A DNA stretch of 56,155 nucleotides from Clostridia bacterium (lineage in GTDB: Bacteria > CBDUZB01 > JAGLHV01). Both the position numbers and the translations under genes were made by a program. Below are positions 26,515 through 34,990 of this stretch, one piece after another. The notes under the pieces were generated by a model that saw only the letters and a list, made by a program, of their open reading frames with translations, ran no database searches and was not told the DNA's origin. Within the stretch, counting starts at the first letter, position 1; each line of letters begins with the position of its first letter. The DNA lies in the NCBI GenBank assembly GCA_030595925.1, contig JAUVLC010000002.1, positions 1 through 56,155 on the forward strand. Direction: 5' to 3'.

Positions 26515-27273
26515 ATGCAGGTTAAATGTAATCAATGCGGAGCTGAACTAAAAATAAAACCCAATGAAATATTTTTTAGTTGTACTTATTGCGGTTCTTC
26601 TTTATATTTAGATGCCTCTCAAATAAGTTTTCATTATTATTTAGCTCCTAAAACAATCGATGGTGATTTAAAATTAATCCTTTCTGCTTTCCTGCAGCGA
26701 AAAAGCTTGAAACAAAAAATTAGAATAGAAAAAAAAGAAATTTTTTATTTCCCTTTTTGGTTATTAAAAGGGGGAGAAAAAGGAATAAAACTTAAACTTG
26801 CTGCTTCTACGGCAATTGATGAAATTGAAAAAGTTGTTATTCCCCCTGCAGGGAAATTAAATTTTTTTGATCCTGAAAATGAAGATATAAAAGGTAAAAA
26901 AATAGTAGCACCCGGTATTGCTTATGAAGCGGTTAAAAAAAATATGGAAGATGAAATTAAAAAAGGTGATTTTTCCCAAATTATGCTTTTGCATCTTCCG
27001 TTTTTTTTATGCCAGTATAGATATGCAGGAGAAAAAGGGGTATTTACGGTTTTAATTGATGCTGTCGGAGGGAAGATTTTTGCTAATTCTTTTCCCCATG
27101 TTTCTCTGGAAAAAATAGACTCTGAATTTTTTTGGGCAATAGGGATAACCTGTATTATTTTTTTTATGGAAGGATTAATGTTTAAAAATTTATTGGTTAA
27201 ACTATTTGTATATTTTATTTCTGCTTTTCCTTTATATTTATTATTACAGTATCTTCTCAGAAAGAAGTGGTAA
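26515..27273 (+). CDS. zinc-ribbon membrane protein, paralog 1
   Basis: A 252-residue protein with an N-terminal zinc ribbon (C5-x2-C8, C23-x2-C26: MQVKCNQCGAE and SCTYCGSS), a middle domain containing two Pro-aromatic motifs (YFPFWLLKGG and LHLPFFLCQYRYAG), and two C-terminal transmembrane helices (about 200-248). It belongs to the same small family as the next two genes. The shape matches a membrane-anchored partner of the upstream SPFH protein, comparable to YdjG. GAGGAA precedes the ATG. It is 85 bases from the SPFH gene and its stop nearly touches the next start. Confidence 0.8.
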   Translation: MQVKCNQCGAELKIKPNEIFFSCTYCGSSLYLDASQISFHYYLAPKTIDGDLKLILSAFLQRKSLKQKIRIEKKEIFYFPFWLLKGGEKGIKLKLAASTAIDEIEKVVIPPAGKLNFFDPENEDIKGKKIVAPGIAYEAVKKNMEDEIKKGDFSQIMLLHLPFFLCQYRYAGEKGVFTVLIDAVGGKIFANSFPHVSLEKIDSEFFWAIGITCIIFFMEGLMFKNLLVKLFVYFISAFPLYLLLQYLLRKKW

Positions 27274-27275
27274 CA

Positions 27276-28400
27276 ATGAAAGAAACGGTAGTAATTACTT
27301 TAAATTGTCCCCAGTGTGGTTCTTCTTTGAAAATAAAAGAAGGACAGCAGAATATAAGGTGCGGTGCCTGTTCCTCCTATTTATTGATTAAAGGTGGTGA
27401 AGGAGTAAATAAATTATATATTTCTTCGCTGGTAAATAAATCTAAAGCAGTGTTGAGAGTAAAAAAATGGTTTGACAGGGATGATACGGCTAATGATATT
27501 GGGTTAAGTAAGGTAAAAAGTGTTAAGTTAGTATATATTCCGCTTTGGAAATTGTCTTTTAAGGCAATCGGCTGGCGTTTTATGAAAAGAGAACATAAGC
27601 GTCGTAGTTATAGCGGTAACAGTTATTATGCGTTGGATAATTATGGATTTAATGAAGGACAGAAAAGTATCTCAAAGCGGGAAGCAAAACCTATTTTGCG
27701 TTTCGGAGAATGGATAGTTCCTGCTTGTGGAATAACTGATTTTGGAAGTGAATATGTTAAAATATCTCAAAATAGTTTAAAAAGGGGATTAAAAGTCTTA
27801 GAAGAGGATAAACTACAAGCGGAAGCAATGGTTTTTGATGTGACTATTCCTGCGGAATCTATTTTGGAGAAAAAAGAAAAATCACTGTTGGGCAATCTTC
27901 CTTTAAAGAGATCCACCTCAAATTTTTTCCAAATGGTTAAAAAAATTTCTACCAAAAAAATGTTGATTTATTATCCTTTATGGATAATAAGGTATGATTA
28001 TAAAGGACTGAGATATTTAGTTTCGGTGGATGGAGTGGAGGAAAAAATTGTTTACGCCCATTTTCCGGGAAATCCTCACTATCGGGTAGTTAATTTTTTG
28101 ATTGTAATTGCAGCAATTAATTTTGTATTAACCAGTATTATTCAGCGTCCCGGGGATTTAGTGAATGCTTTAATAAAAATGGAAGAGGTTTTTCTTTTGG
28201 CTTTGTTTTTATTGGGTTCTCTTTTATTTGGGTATTTTAAAGCGGGGATTAAGTCTTTTCGTTTTTCGGATGAAGTAATAGTGAAAAATGGTTTACGTGT
28301 AGATAAGGGATATGCTCCTACCCGGGATGTTTGGGACAATGTCGGATTTTTGGCTATGGAGCGATTGAAAGGGAGTTTGTCTGGTAGAAGATTTAGGTGA
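27276..28400 (+). CDS. zinc-ribbon membrane protein, paralog 2
   Basis: A 374-residue protein. The zinc ribbon is C11-x2-C14 and C29-x2-C32 (LNCPQCGSS, IRCGACSSY). Two Pro-Leu-Trp motifs follow, VYIPLWKLSF and IYYPLWIIRYDYKG, then two hydrophobic helices near 275-330 and a basic cytosolic tail. It is the longest of the three paralogs. The start could also be GTG 27267, inside the previous gene. Function unknown; it is probably co-transcribed with the SPFH gene. Confidence 0.8.
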   Translation: MKETVVITLNCPQCGSSLKIKEGQQNIRCGACSSYLLIKGGEGVNKLYISSLVNKSKAVLRVKKWFDRDDTANDIGLSKVKSVKLVYIPLWKLSFKAIGWRFMKREHKRRSYSGNSYYALDNYGFNEGQKSISKREAKPILRFGEWIVPACGITDFGSEYVKISQNSLKRGLKVLEEDKLQAEAMVFDVTIPAESILEKKEKSLLGNLPLKRSTSNFFQMVKKISTKKMLIYYPLWIIRYDYKGLRYLVSVDGVEEKIVYAHFPGNPHYRVVNFLIVIAAINFVLTSIIQRPGDLVNALIKMEEVFLLALFLLGSLLFGYFKAGIKSFRFSDEVIVKNGLRVDKGYAPTRDVWDNVGFLAMERLKGSLSGRRFR

Positions 28401-28413
28401 AAAAGGAATCTTT

Positions 28414-29055
28414 ATGAAAAAACAAAATATTTGTATTATTCCTTTAAAATGTTCTCAGTGTGGTATGGAATTGCAAGCTGTGGAAGGGGAACAGGTTTAT
28501 TATTGTAATAATTGTAAGACTGCTTTATATTTAAAAGATGGTGAGCTTGAAGTTCTTCCTGTAGAGTTTGCACTTCCGTCGATTGAAAGAGAGAAAGAAG
28601 AATATGTTTTTTTTCCTTTTTGGTCTTTTTTGGTAGATATTGAATTTTTTGCCGGATTGAAACAGGAAAGATTTACTCAATTTTCTTTAGCCCGAAATAA
28701 ACAAGGGGTATGGCAATATCATGTAGCAGGATTATGGGGAACGGATGATTTTGGTTATATTAACAGGACATCCAATTTGTTTATGCGTTTTTGCCCTCAA
28801 TACAAGTTGAGTTCTAACTTCTATCCGATGCAAAAATGTTTTTTATCCAGAGAGGAGGCGGAAGATTTAGTCGAATTAATATTTTTATCTTTGGAAAACG
28901 AAACAATAGTTTCATTAAGTAAAATTAATTACAAGATTAAGATTCTTTCTTCTAAAATGGTAGGTATCCCTTTTTATCTTGACCGGGAAAAAGATGTATA
29001 CAGAGATGCATTAGGGGGAAAAACAATTGTACCGGTTTCTTTATTTAATAAGTAG
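28414..29055 (+). CDS. zinc-ribbon protein, paralog 3 (no membrane helix)
   Basis: A 213-residue protein with the same N-terminal ribbon (C13-x2-C16, C31-x2-C34) and the same pair of motifs as its neighbours (VFFPFWSFLVD and VGIPFYLDRE), but no clear transmembrane segment. It is the last gene of the cluster, 13 bases after paralog 2. It may be a soluble subunit or a regulator of the other two. A repeat-rich gap follows, suggesting the end of the transcription unit. Confidence 0.78.
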   Translation: MKKQNICIIPLKCSQCGMELQAVEGEQVYYCNNCKTALYLKDGELEVLPVEFALPSIEREKEEYVFFPFWSFLVDIEFFAGLKQERFTQFSLARNKQGVWQYHVAGLWGTDDFGYINRTSNLFMRFCPQYKLSSNFYPMQKCFLSREEAEDLVELIFLSLENETIVSLSKINYKIKILSSKMVGIPFYLDREKDVYRDALGGKTIVPVSLFNK

Positions 29056-29229
29056 TCGAATGGTCTCGGGTTTAATTTCCGGTAGCTTGTGTGTCATTCC
29101 CGTGAACAGAATGTGTCATAATCAAAGTAGTTGCCCAATGAACTTGTACCGAGTGTAATCGAAGTATTGGGCTGATGAATATTTTTCCTGACGAGCGTCA
29201 TAAAGAGATTGTTGAAAAATACAAAGTTG

Positions 29230-29252
29230 GTAGTCGCAAACTTTAGTTTGCG
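29230..29252 (+). repeat. GTAGYYG mini-hairpin repeat, copy 1
   Basis: GTAGT followed by arms CGCAAACT / AGTTTGCG around a TT centre. One of five family members in this window; the stem sequence differs from other copies while pairing is kept. Confidence 0.6.
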
Positions 29253-29293
29253 TGAAAATGTGGTAATATTTGGTAATAATCAGCAAAAAAATT

Positions 29294-29316
29294 CGCCGGC
29301 TGAAGCTGTCGGCTAC
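29294..29316 (-). repeat. GTAGYYG mini-hairpin repeat, copy 2 (imperfect)
   Basis: On the minus strand GTAGC is followed by arms CGACAGCT / AGCCGGCG around TC, with two mismatches. It faces copy 1 inside the MITE-like element. Confidence 0.45.
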
Positions 29317-29403
29317 CGTTTTTCAACAATCTCTAAATGTCGCCACTATAATTGTTTTGAAAATTAGAGTTGTGACACAGTCTGGAAAATGGTAATATAT
29401 AGA

Positions 29404-29434
29404 AATAGACTTCTGCTTTCGCAGGAGTGACATT
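29404..29434 (-). repeat. dispersed 31-base repeat, copy 1
   Basis: On the minus strand it matches the copy at 55847-55877 at 29 of 31 bases (starts AATGTCACTCCTGCG). It forms a small hairpin, CTGC-GAAA-GCAG. Sequences of this kind are scattered between genes in several candidate phyla. Confidence 0.6.
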
Positions 29435-29498
29435 GATCGCTTTCCCGTAGATTGCTGTGGGGTTGTTTATTGTATAAGTGGAAAAAGGAATTGGAAAA

Positions 29499-30701
29499 AT
29501 GGAAAATAGAAAAATTTATACTATTACGCAAATTAATCAAATAGTAAAAAATTTATTGGAAGATTCTTTTTTTGAGGTATGGATAGAAGGGGAAATATCC
29601 AATTTTAAATTGCATTCTTCAGGGCATATGTATTTTTCGTTAAAAGATGAAAGTGCTCAAATAAGTGCAATAATTTATAGAGGAATGTCTTTTGCTTTAA
29701 AGTTTGTTCCGGAAGATGGAATGAAAGTAAGGGTTAAGGGGAAATTAACCTGTTTCACTAGGAGGGGGCAGTATCAGATAATTATTTCTTTAATGGAACC
29801 ACAGGGAAAAGGAGCGTTACAGCTTGCTTTTGAGCAATTGAAGGAAAGATTAAAAAAAGAAGGATTGTTTGATGCAGAAAAAAAACAAAAAATTCCTTTT
29901 TTACCGCAGAGGATTGGAGTGGTGACTTCTCCTACGGGAGCGGCCGTAAGGGATATTTTATCCGTAATTGAACGTCGTTTTGCTAATGTGGAGATATTGA
30001 TTTATCCTGTGCAGGTGCAGGGGGATAAGGCGGCGGGAGAGATTTCCGGGGCAATAGATAATTTAAACGGCAAATTTTCTTATTTAGATGTGTTGATTGT
30101 TGGTCGTGGCGGAGGCTCGTATGAAGATTTGTGGGCGTTTAACGAAGAAATTGTTGTCCGGTCTATTTATTATTCTAAAATTCCTGTTATTTCGGCGGTA
30201 GGGCATGAGACAGATTATACTATTGCTGATTTTGTTGCTGATTTACGTGCCCCTACACCTTCGGCAGCGGCGGAGTTAGTCGTAAAAAACAAAGAAGAAT
30301 TGGCTTATCGTTTAAAAAATTATCAGATACAACTTACACAGAATATCAATTATAAATTAAATTCTGTAATGGAATTATTTTCCCGGATTAAGAGGAGTCG
30401 TGTTTTTCTCAATCCGTTTGATTTTATTAACCGGAAGCAACAGGAAGTAGATTATCTCGATGAAGGTCTAAATAGTAAATTCAAATACCTTTTTGCTAAT
30501 AAAGAAAAAGCATTTACTTCTTTGCTGGAGAAATTAAATATTTTAAATCCTCTTTCTGTTTTAGCCCGGGGTTATAGTATTATCTGGAAATGGCCGCAAA
30601 ATACTATTTTAAAAAGTAGTAAAGATGTAAAAATAAATGACAAAATAAAGATAAAACTTCATCAAGGGGAAATAATTTGTAAGGTAAGCCAAAAAACTTA
30701 A
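29499..30701 (+). CDS. xseA: exodeoxyribonuclease VII large subunit
   Basis: A 400-residue XseA: N-terminal OB-fold (about 5-100, FEVWIEGEISNFKLHSSGHM), then the catalytic domain with RIGVVTSPTGAAVRDILSV and VGRGGGSYEDLWAFNEE, and AVGHETDYTIADFVADLRAP. A C-terminal coiled-coil (about 270-370) binds XseB subunits. The enzyme degrades single-stranded DNA to oligonucleotides. ATG 29499 is chosen, with AAGGA upstream; an in-frame GTG at 29478 has no ribosome site. xseB follows after 71 bases. Confidence 0.95.
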   Translation: MENRKIYTITQINQIVKNLLEDSFFEVWIEGEISNFKLHSSGHMYFSLKDESAQISAIIYRGMSFALKFVPEDGMKVRVKGKLTCFTRRGQYQIIISLMEPQGKGALQLAFEQLKERLKKEGLFDAEKKQKIPFLPQRIGVVTSPTGAAVRDILSVIERRFANVEILIYPVQVQGDKAAGEISGAIDNLNGKFSYLDVLIVGRGGGSYEDLWAFNEEIVVRSIYYSKIPVISAVGHETDYTIADFVADLRAPTPSAAAELVVKNKEELAYRLKNYQIQLTQNINYKLNSVMELFSRIKRSRVFLNPFDFINRKQQEVDYLDEGLNSKFKYLFANKEKAFTSLLEKLNILNPLSVLARGYSIIWKWPQNTILKSSKDVKINDKIKIKLHQGEIICKVSQKT

Positions 30702-30772
30702 ATAAAGAACATTATTTAACTCTGTTTCCCAAATTTATTAAAAATAGAGTTTAATAACCGGAGGAAGAAAAT

Positions 30773-31000
30773 ATGGCTAAAAAAGAAATGCAGTTTGAGA
30801 GTGCTTTAAAGAGATTAGAAGAAATTGTCGGTAAATTAGAGCAAGATGAAAATGTATTGGAGGAATCGTTAAAATTGTTTGAGGAGGGAATAAAATTATC
30901 TACATTTTGTTCCGTCAAATTAAACGAGGTCAAGAAAAAAGTAGAGGTACTTACTACTAAAGAAGGAAAATTGCAAAAGGAAGACTATCTTGCGGAATGA
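30773..31000 (+). CDS. xseB: exodeoxyribonuclease VII small subunit
   Basis: A 75-residue helical-hairpin XseB (FESALKRLEEIVGKLEQDE, LEESLKLFEEGIKL), which binds the large subunit in several copies. CGGAGG precedes the ATG. Its stop overlaps the ispA start (ATGA), giving the common xseB-ispA coupling. Confidence 0.95.
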   Translation: MAKKEMQFESALKRLEEIVGKLEQDENVLEESLKLFEEGIKLSTFCSVKLNEVKKKVEVLTTKEGKLQKEDYLAE

Positions 31001-31923
31001 AGAATTTTAAGGAGCAAAAAATTGATTTAAAACAATATCTGAAGAAAAGAAGGGAAGTTATTAATCAGGTCTTAAACAAGTATTTAAAATGTAATAAGAA
31101 ATCTCCTCGTGCTATTCAGCAATCTATGCGTTATAGTGTTTTTTCCGGGGGAAAGAGATTGAGGCCTATTTTGGTTTTATGTGCAGCGGAGATTTGTGGA
31201 AAAGACGGGTATAAAAAAGCATTGGCGTCTGCGTGTGCTCTGGAAATGATTCATGCTTATTCTTTGGTTCATGATGATTTGCCTGCTATGGATAATGATG
31301 ATTATCGCCGGAATAAATTGACTTCTCATAAGAAGTTTGGGGAAGCAATGGCTATTCTTACCGGAGATGCGTTGCTAACTTATGCCTTTCAGATTGTTGC
31401 GGATGACCTCTGGGTAAAAAAAGAAATGATTAGTGAATTAGCCATAGCAGCCGGTAGAGAACAAATGCTGGGAGGACAGGTAGAGGATATACAAAACTCA
31501 GGATGTAAAGGAAAGAAGATAAAGTCAAAGAACGAAAGGGCAAGGGTTGCCAAAAAAATAAATTATATTCATGACTGTAAAACAGGGTCATTAATAAAAA
31601 CAAGTTTGAAGATGGGGGCAATGGCGGTAAATGCATCCAAAAAACAAATTAAAGCTTTAGAAAAATATGGCGAAAATATAGGTTTGGCATTTCAAATTAT
31701 GGATGATGTTTTAGATATTGTGGGCAACAAAAAAAAATTAGGCAAAAGAGGAAGTGATTTTGATAATAGTAAATTGACCTATCCTTTAATTTATGGAGTA
31801 GAAAAGTCAAAGGAAAAAGCAGTTAAATTAGTAGAGAAAGCAAAGCAAAATTTAGTTATTTTTGGGCAAGAAGCAAATATTTTGAAAAAAATAGCTGATT
31901 ACGTAGTAAGTAGAGAATATTAA
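30997..31923 (+). CDS. ispA: polyprenyl synthetase (farnesyl/geranylgeranyl diphosphate synthase)
   Basis: A 308-residue trans-prenyltransferase condensing isopentenyl diphosphate with allylic diphosphates. The first Asp-rich motif is HDDLPAMDNDDYRR, of the DDx4D bacterial FPP type, and the second is MDDVLDIVG; GGKRLRP and the GDALLTYAF region are also typical. Residues before the first Asp motif (EMIHAYSLV) carry Tyr, consistent with a short- to medium-chain product; exact chain length is not certain. It links to dxs downstream, so isoprenoid synthesis runs through the MEP pathway. Confidence 0.93.
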   Translation: MKNFKEQKIDLKQYLKKRREVINQVLNKYLKCNKKSPRAIQQSMRYSVFSGGKRLRPILVLCAAEICGKDGYKKALASACALEMIHAYSLVHDDLPAMDNDDYRRNKLTSHKKFGEAMAILTGDALLTYAFQIVADDLWVKKEMISELAIAAGREQMLGGQVEDIQNSGCKGKKIKSKNERARVAKKINYIHDCKTGSLIKTSLKMGAMAVNASKKQIKALEKYGENIGLAFQIMDDVLDIVGNKKKLGKRGSDFDNSKLTYPLIYGVEKSKEKAVKLVEKAKQNLVIFGQEANILKKIADYVVSREY

Positions 31924-31990
31924 ACCTGTACTTTTTTTAAAAAAATGGGCATAATAAACAAACATAAAAAATAATGAGGGAAAAAACCTG

Positions 31991-32013
31991 GTAGCCGCAG
32001 GCTTTAGCCTGCG
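31991..32013 (+). repeat. GTAGYYG mini-hairpin repeat, copy 3
   Basis: GTAGC followed by arms CGCAGGCT / AGCCTGCG around TT. Compared with copy 1, two A-T pairs have become G-C pairs on both arms, a compensatory change. Confidence 0.6.
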
Positions 32014-32123
32014 TAGGGAAAGGAGACACAGATTACCTTTAAATAGTTATAATTGATAATTGGTAAGAGTATGCGTTTAAAGGTTCGTTAGGTTTTGATG
32101 TAGAAGAAATTATTATATAAAAA

Positions 32124-32160
32124 CGCAGGCTTCCTCCGGAGGTGGACAAGAAAGCCTGTG
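32124..32160 (+). repeat. degenerate hairpin, related stem with enlarged loop
   Basis: CAGGCTT (32126-32132) pairs with AAGCCTG (32152-32158) around a 19-base loop containing the palindrome CCTCCGGAGG. The stem equals that of copy 3 nearby, as if a short sequence was inserted in the loop. It lies in the dxs leader; the rest of 31924-32214 shows nothing else. Confidence 0.4.
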
Positions 32161-32214
32161 ATTACCAAAAGATAAAATATTTTGACATTAAAGTGATTTT
32201 TAGGGAGGAAAGAA

Positions 32215-34092
32215 GTGAGCATTTTAGAAAAAATAGAAAGTCCCGAAGATTTAAAATTGATAAGGAAAGATTTATTTCCTGAATTAGCCAAAGAAATTCG
32301 TGAAGAAATGATAAAAACCGTGTCGGTTACCGGGGGACATTTGGCAGGGAGTTTAGGGGTCGTAGAGTTAACTATTGCCCTGCATTATGTTTTTAATGCC
32401 CCTCAGGATAAAATAATATGGGATGTGGGGCATCAATGTTATCCTCATAAATTATTAACGGGAAGAAGAAAACTTTTTTCTACTCTTCGTCAATTTGAAG
32501 GAATAAGCGGTTTTCCGAAAAGGGAAGAAAGTGTTTATGATTCTTTTGGTGTAGGGCATAGTTCTACTTCTATTTCGGCAGGTCTGGGTTTTGCCTGTGC
32601 GAGGGATATTAAAGGAGAAGAAAATAAAGTAGTGGTAGTAATCGGGGATGGAGCAATGACTGGAGGTATGGTTTTTGAAGGATTAAATAATGCCGGGCAT
32701 ATAGCTACAGATTTACTGGTAATTTTAAATGACAATGAAATGTTTATTTCGCATAAGATAGGTGCGTTTGCCGGTTATTTGGCTAAACTGATGACTTTGG
32801 GATTGGTAAAAAAGTTGGAGCAAAAAGCTTATAAATTACTTAAGAGAATTTCTTTTTGGGGGATAAATCTGGTAAGAATAGCGAAAAGATTTAAGGTCTT
32901 GTTATTTCCGGGAATGCTTTTTGAAGAAATGGGGTTTGCCTATATAGGACCTATTGACGGACATGATATTTATCATATGATAGAAATTATAAGTAAGATA
33001 AAAGATTTAAAAGGCCCGGTTCTTCTTCATATTATTACTAAAAAAGGAAAAGGGTATCGTCCTGCGGAAGAAAAACCTACGGATTTTCATGGGGTAGGTC
33101 CTTTTGATATAACTACGGGAACAAAAGAACAAAAGTCCTCCGGAAAAAAAATTCCTACTTATACAGAAGTTTTTTCTTCTACCCTGCTTGCTTTAGCAAG
33201 AGAAAATGAAAAGATAGTAGCAATTACGGCAGCAATGTCTGATGGGACAGGTTTAACTCTTTTCGAAAAGCAATTTCCAAATCGATTTTATGATGTAGGT
33301 ATTGCCGAACAGCATGCGGTAACCTTTGCAGCAGGACTGGCGGCAGAGGGGCTGAAACCTGTTTGTGCTATTTATTCCACTTTTTTGCAGAGAAGTTTAG
33401 ACCAGATTATTCACGATGTTTGCCTGCAGAAATTACCGGTTGTTTTTGCTCTTGACCGGGGTGGTATTGTGGGGGATGACGGGCCTACCCATCAAGGGGT
33501 TTTTGATTTATCCTATCTTAGAATGATTCCTAATTTAATAGTGATGGCTCCTAAAGATGAAAATGAATTACAGCATATGTTGTATACAGCTTTTACTTTT
33601 GATTTGCCTTGCGCGATAAGATTTCCACGGGGAAAGGGAGTAGGGGTTAAACTGGATAACGACTTAAAAAAATTATCTTTGGGCGAAGCAGAAGTTTTAA
33701 CCTTAGGAAAAGATATAAATATTTTAGCAATAGGTAATATGGTTGAGCCTTCGCTTTTGGCTGCACAGAAATTACAGGTAGAAGAAGGAATATCCTGTGG
33801 AATAGTTAATATGCGTTTTTTAAAACCCTTAGATGAAAAAACACTCAATCTGGTAGCCCAAAAAAGTAAAAAGATAGTTACTGTGGAAGAAAATGTTTTA
33901 GCCGGAGGTTTTGGTAGTGCCGTAGCCGAATTTTTTAAAAGTGAAAAAATGCTTATAAAAAGTATTGGACTTCCTGACCTTTTCATCGAACAGGGAAAAC
34001 CTGAAATAATTCGACAAAAATATGGATTGACGACGGAAAAAATTGCTCAGGAAGTGAAGGATTTTTATAAAAATCGTAAAAAAAATGAGTGA
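32215..34092 (+). CDS. dxs: 1-deoxy-D-xylulose-5-phosphate synthase
   Basis: A 625-residue Dxs, the first enzyme of the MEP isoprenoid pathway, joining pyruvate and glyceraldehyde 3-phosphate. Visible marks are GHQCYPHKLLTGR, the ThDP motif GDGAMTGGMVFEGLNNAG ending in LNDN, and the transketolase pyrimidine domain with YDVGIAEQHAVTFAAGLA and DRGGIVGDDGPTHQG. GTG start follows GGGAGG. It overlaps tlyA by 8 bases and lies after ispA. Confidence 0.97.
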   Translation: MSILEKIESPEDLKLIRKDLFPELAKEIREEMIKTVSVTGGHLAGSLGVVELTIALHYVFNAPQDKIIWDVGHQCYPHKLLTGRRKLFSTLRQFEGISGFPKREESVYDSFGVGHSSTSISAGLGFACARDIKGEENKVVVVIGDGAMTGGMVFEGLNNAGHIATDLLVILNDNEMFISHKIGAFAGYLAKLMTLGLVKKLEQKAYKLLKRISFWGINLVRIAKRFKVLLFPGMLFEEMGFAYIGPIDGHDIYHMIEIISKIKDLKGPVLLHIITKKGKGYRPAEEKPTDFHGVGPFDITTGTKEQKSSGKKIPTYTEVFSSTLLALARENEKIVAITAAMSDGTGLTLFEKQFPNRFYDVGIAEQHAVTFAAGLAAEGLKPVCAIYSTFLQRSLDQIIHDVCLQKLPVVFALDRGGIVGDDGPTHQGVFDLSYLRMIPNLIVMAPKDENELQHMLYTAFTFDLPCAIRFPRGKGVGVKLDNDLKKLSLGEAEVLTLGKDINILAIGNMVEPSLLAAQKLQVEEGISCGIVNMRFLKPLDEKTLNLVAQKSKKIVTVEENVLAGGFGSAVAEFFKSEKMLIKSIGLPDLFIEQGKPEIIRQKYGLTTEKIAQEVKDFYKNRKKNE

Positions 34093-34891
34093 TAAAAATC
34101 GTTTAGATAAAGTATTAATAGATAAAAGATTAGTGCAAAGCCGGCAGAGAGCTAAATCGCTTATTATGGCGGGGATGGTTTTTGTAAATGGAAAGAAAAT
34201 AGATAAAGTAGGTACCTTGATTGACCAAGAAGCAGATATTTATTTAAAAGAAAAAGATATCCCTTATGTCTCACGGGGAGGATTAAAATTAAAAACGGCT
34301 TTGGATGGTTTCAAGATAGATGTAAAAAATAGAATTTGCCTGGATGTGGGAGCATCTACCGGAGGATTTACCGATTGTTTACTTCAATATGGAGCAAAAC
34401 TGGTTTATGCTGTTGATGTCGGGTATGGACAGCTTGATTGGAAATTACGTAATGACTGCAGGGTAATAAATATAGAAAAAACAAATATTAGATATTTTAG
34501 TAGAGAGAATTTTTTACAAACCTTAAAAAATAAAATCAATGAAGCTGTTTTGAAAAACTGTGGTTTTAATAATCTTTGCTTTGAGGAAGAGGTTCTTCCG
34601 GATTTAGCGGTAGTGGATGTTTCTTTTATTTCTTTACGCAAGGTTTTACTTCCTGTTTATCAATTAATTAAACAAAAAGCAGAAGTCATTGCTTTAATTA
34701 AACCGCAATTTGAAGCAAGTAGAAAAGAAATAAAAAAAGGAATCGTAAAAGACGAAGAGGTTATAAAAACGGTAGTAGAAGAAATTAAACAATTTTCCGG
34801 TGAATTAAATTTTAAAGTAAAAGGAATTATTGCTGCACCCCTTAAAGGTCCCTCAAAAAACAGAGAACAATTGATTTATCTACAAAAATAG
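34085..34891 (+). CDS. tlyA: TlyA-family rRNA methyltransferase
   Basis: A 268-residue protein with an N-terminal S4 RNA-binding domain (about 5-60, RLDKVLIDKRLVQSRQRAK) and an FtsJ-like Rossmann methyltransferase (from 75) with the SAM motif LDVGASTGGFTDCLL and the catalytic lysine region IALIKPQFEA. TlyA 2'-O-methylates 16S and 23S rRNA, which can give capreomycin sensitivity. Some members are annotated as hemolysin. It is coupled to dxs. Confidence 0.94.
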   Translation: MSDKNRLDKVLIDKRLVQSRQRAKSLIMAGMVFVNGKKIDKVGTLIDQEADIYLKEKDIPYVSRGGLKLKTALDGFKIDVKNRICLDVGASTGGFTDCLLQYGAKLVYAVDVGYGQLDWKLRNDCRVINIEKTNIRYFSRENFLQTLKNKINEAVLKNCGFNNLCFEEEVLPDLAVVDVSFISLRKVLLPVYQLIKQKAEVIALIKPQFEASRKEIKKGIVKDEEVIKTVVEEIKQFSGELNFKVKGIIAAPLKGPSKNREQLIYLQK

Positions 34892-34990
34892 TAATGTCAA
34901 AAATAAAATGATAAAAGCCAAGAAATGTGTTATAAAAGAAGAAAAATAAAACATTTTTGATATTACTACAAAAATAAAAAGGATTAATTA

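Larger units (their letters stand above)
29204..29334. mobile_element. MITE-like element with 16-bp perfect terminal inverted repeats
   Basis: The 131-base unit begins AGAGATTGTTGAAAAA (29204-29219) and ends with its exact reverse complement (29319-29334). It contains no gene. Inside lie two mini-hairpin repeats in opposite orientation (29230-29252 plus strand, 29294-29316 minus strand). No clear target duplication is visible. It could also fold as one long RNA hairpin. The surrounding gap 29056-29498 holds no other gene. Confidence 0.65.

Noticed and set aside
29056-29498. CRISPR array
   Set aside because: Repeats here are inverted or dispersed and not regularly spaced; no cas gene is in the window.
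32088-32291. 67-codon minus-strand frame upstream of dxs
   Set aside because: Spans hairpin repeats and the dxs start; no ribosome site.
33513-33986. 157-codon minus-strand frame
   Set aside because: Antisense to the dxs C-terminal domain; composition is a shadow of the dxs codons.
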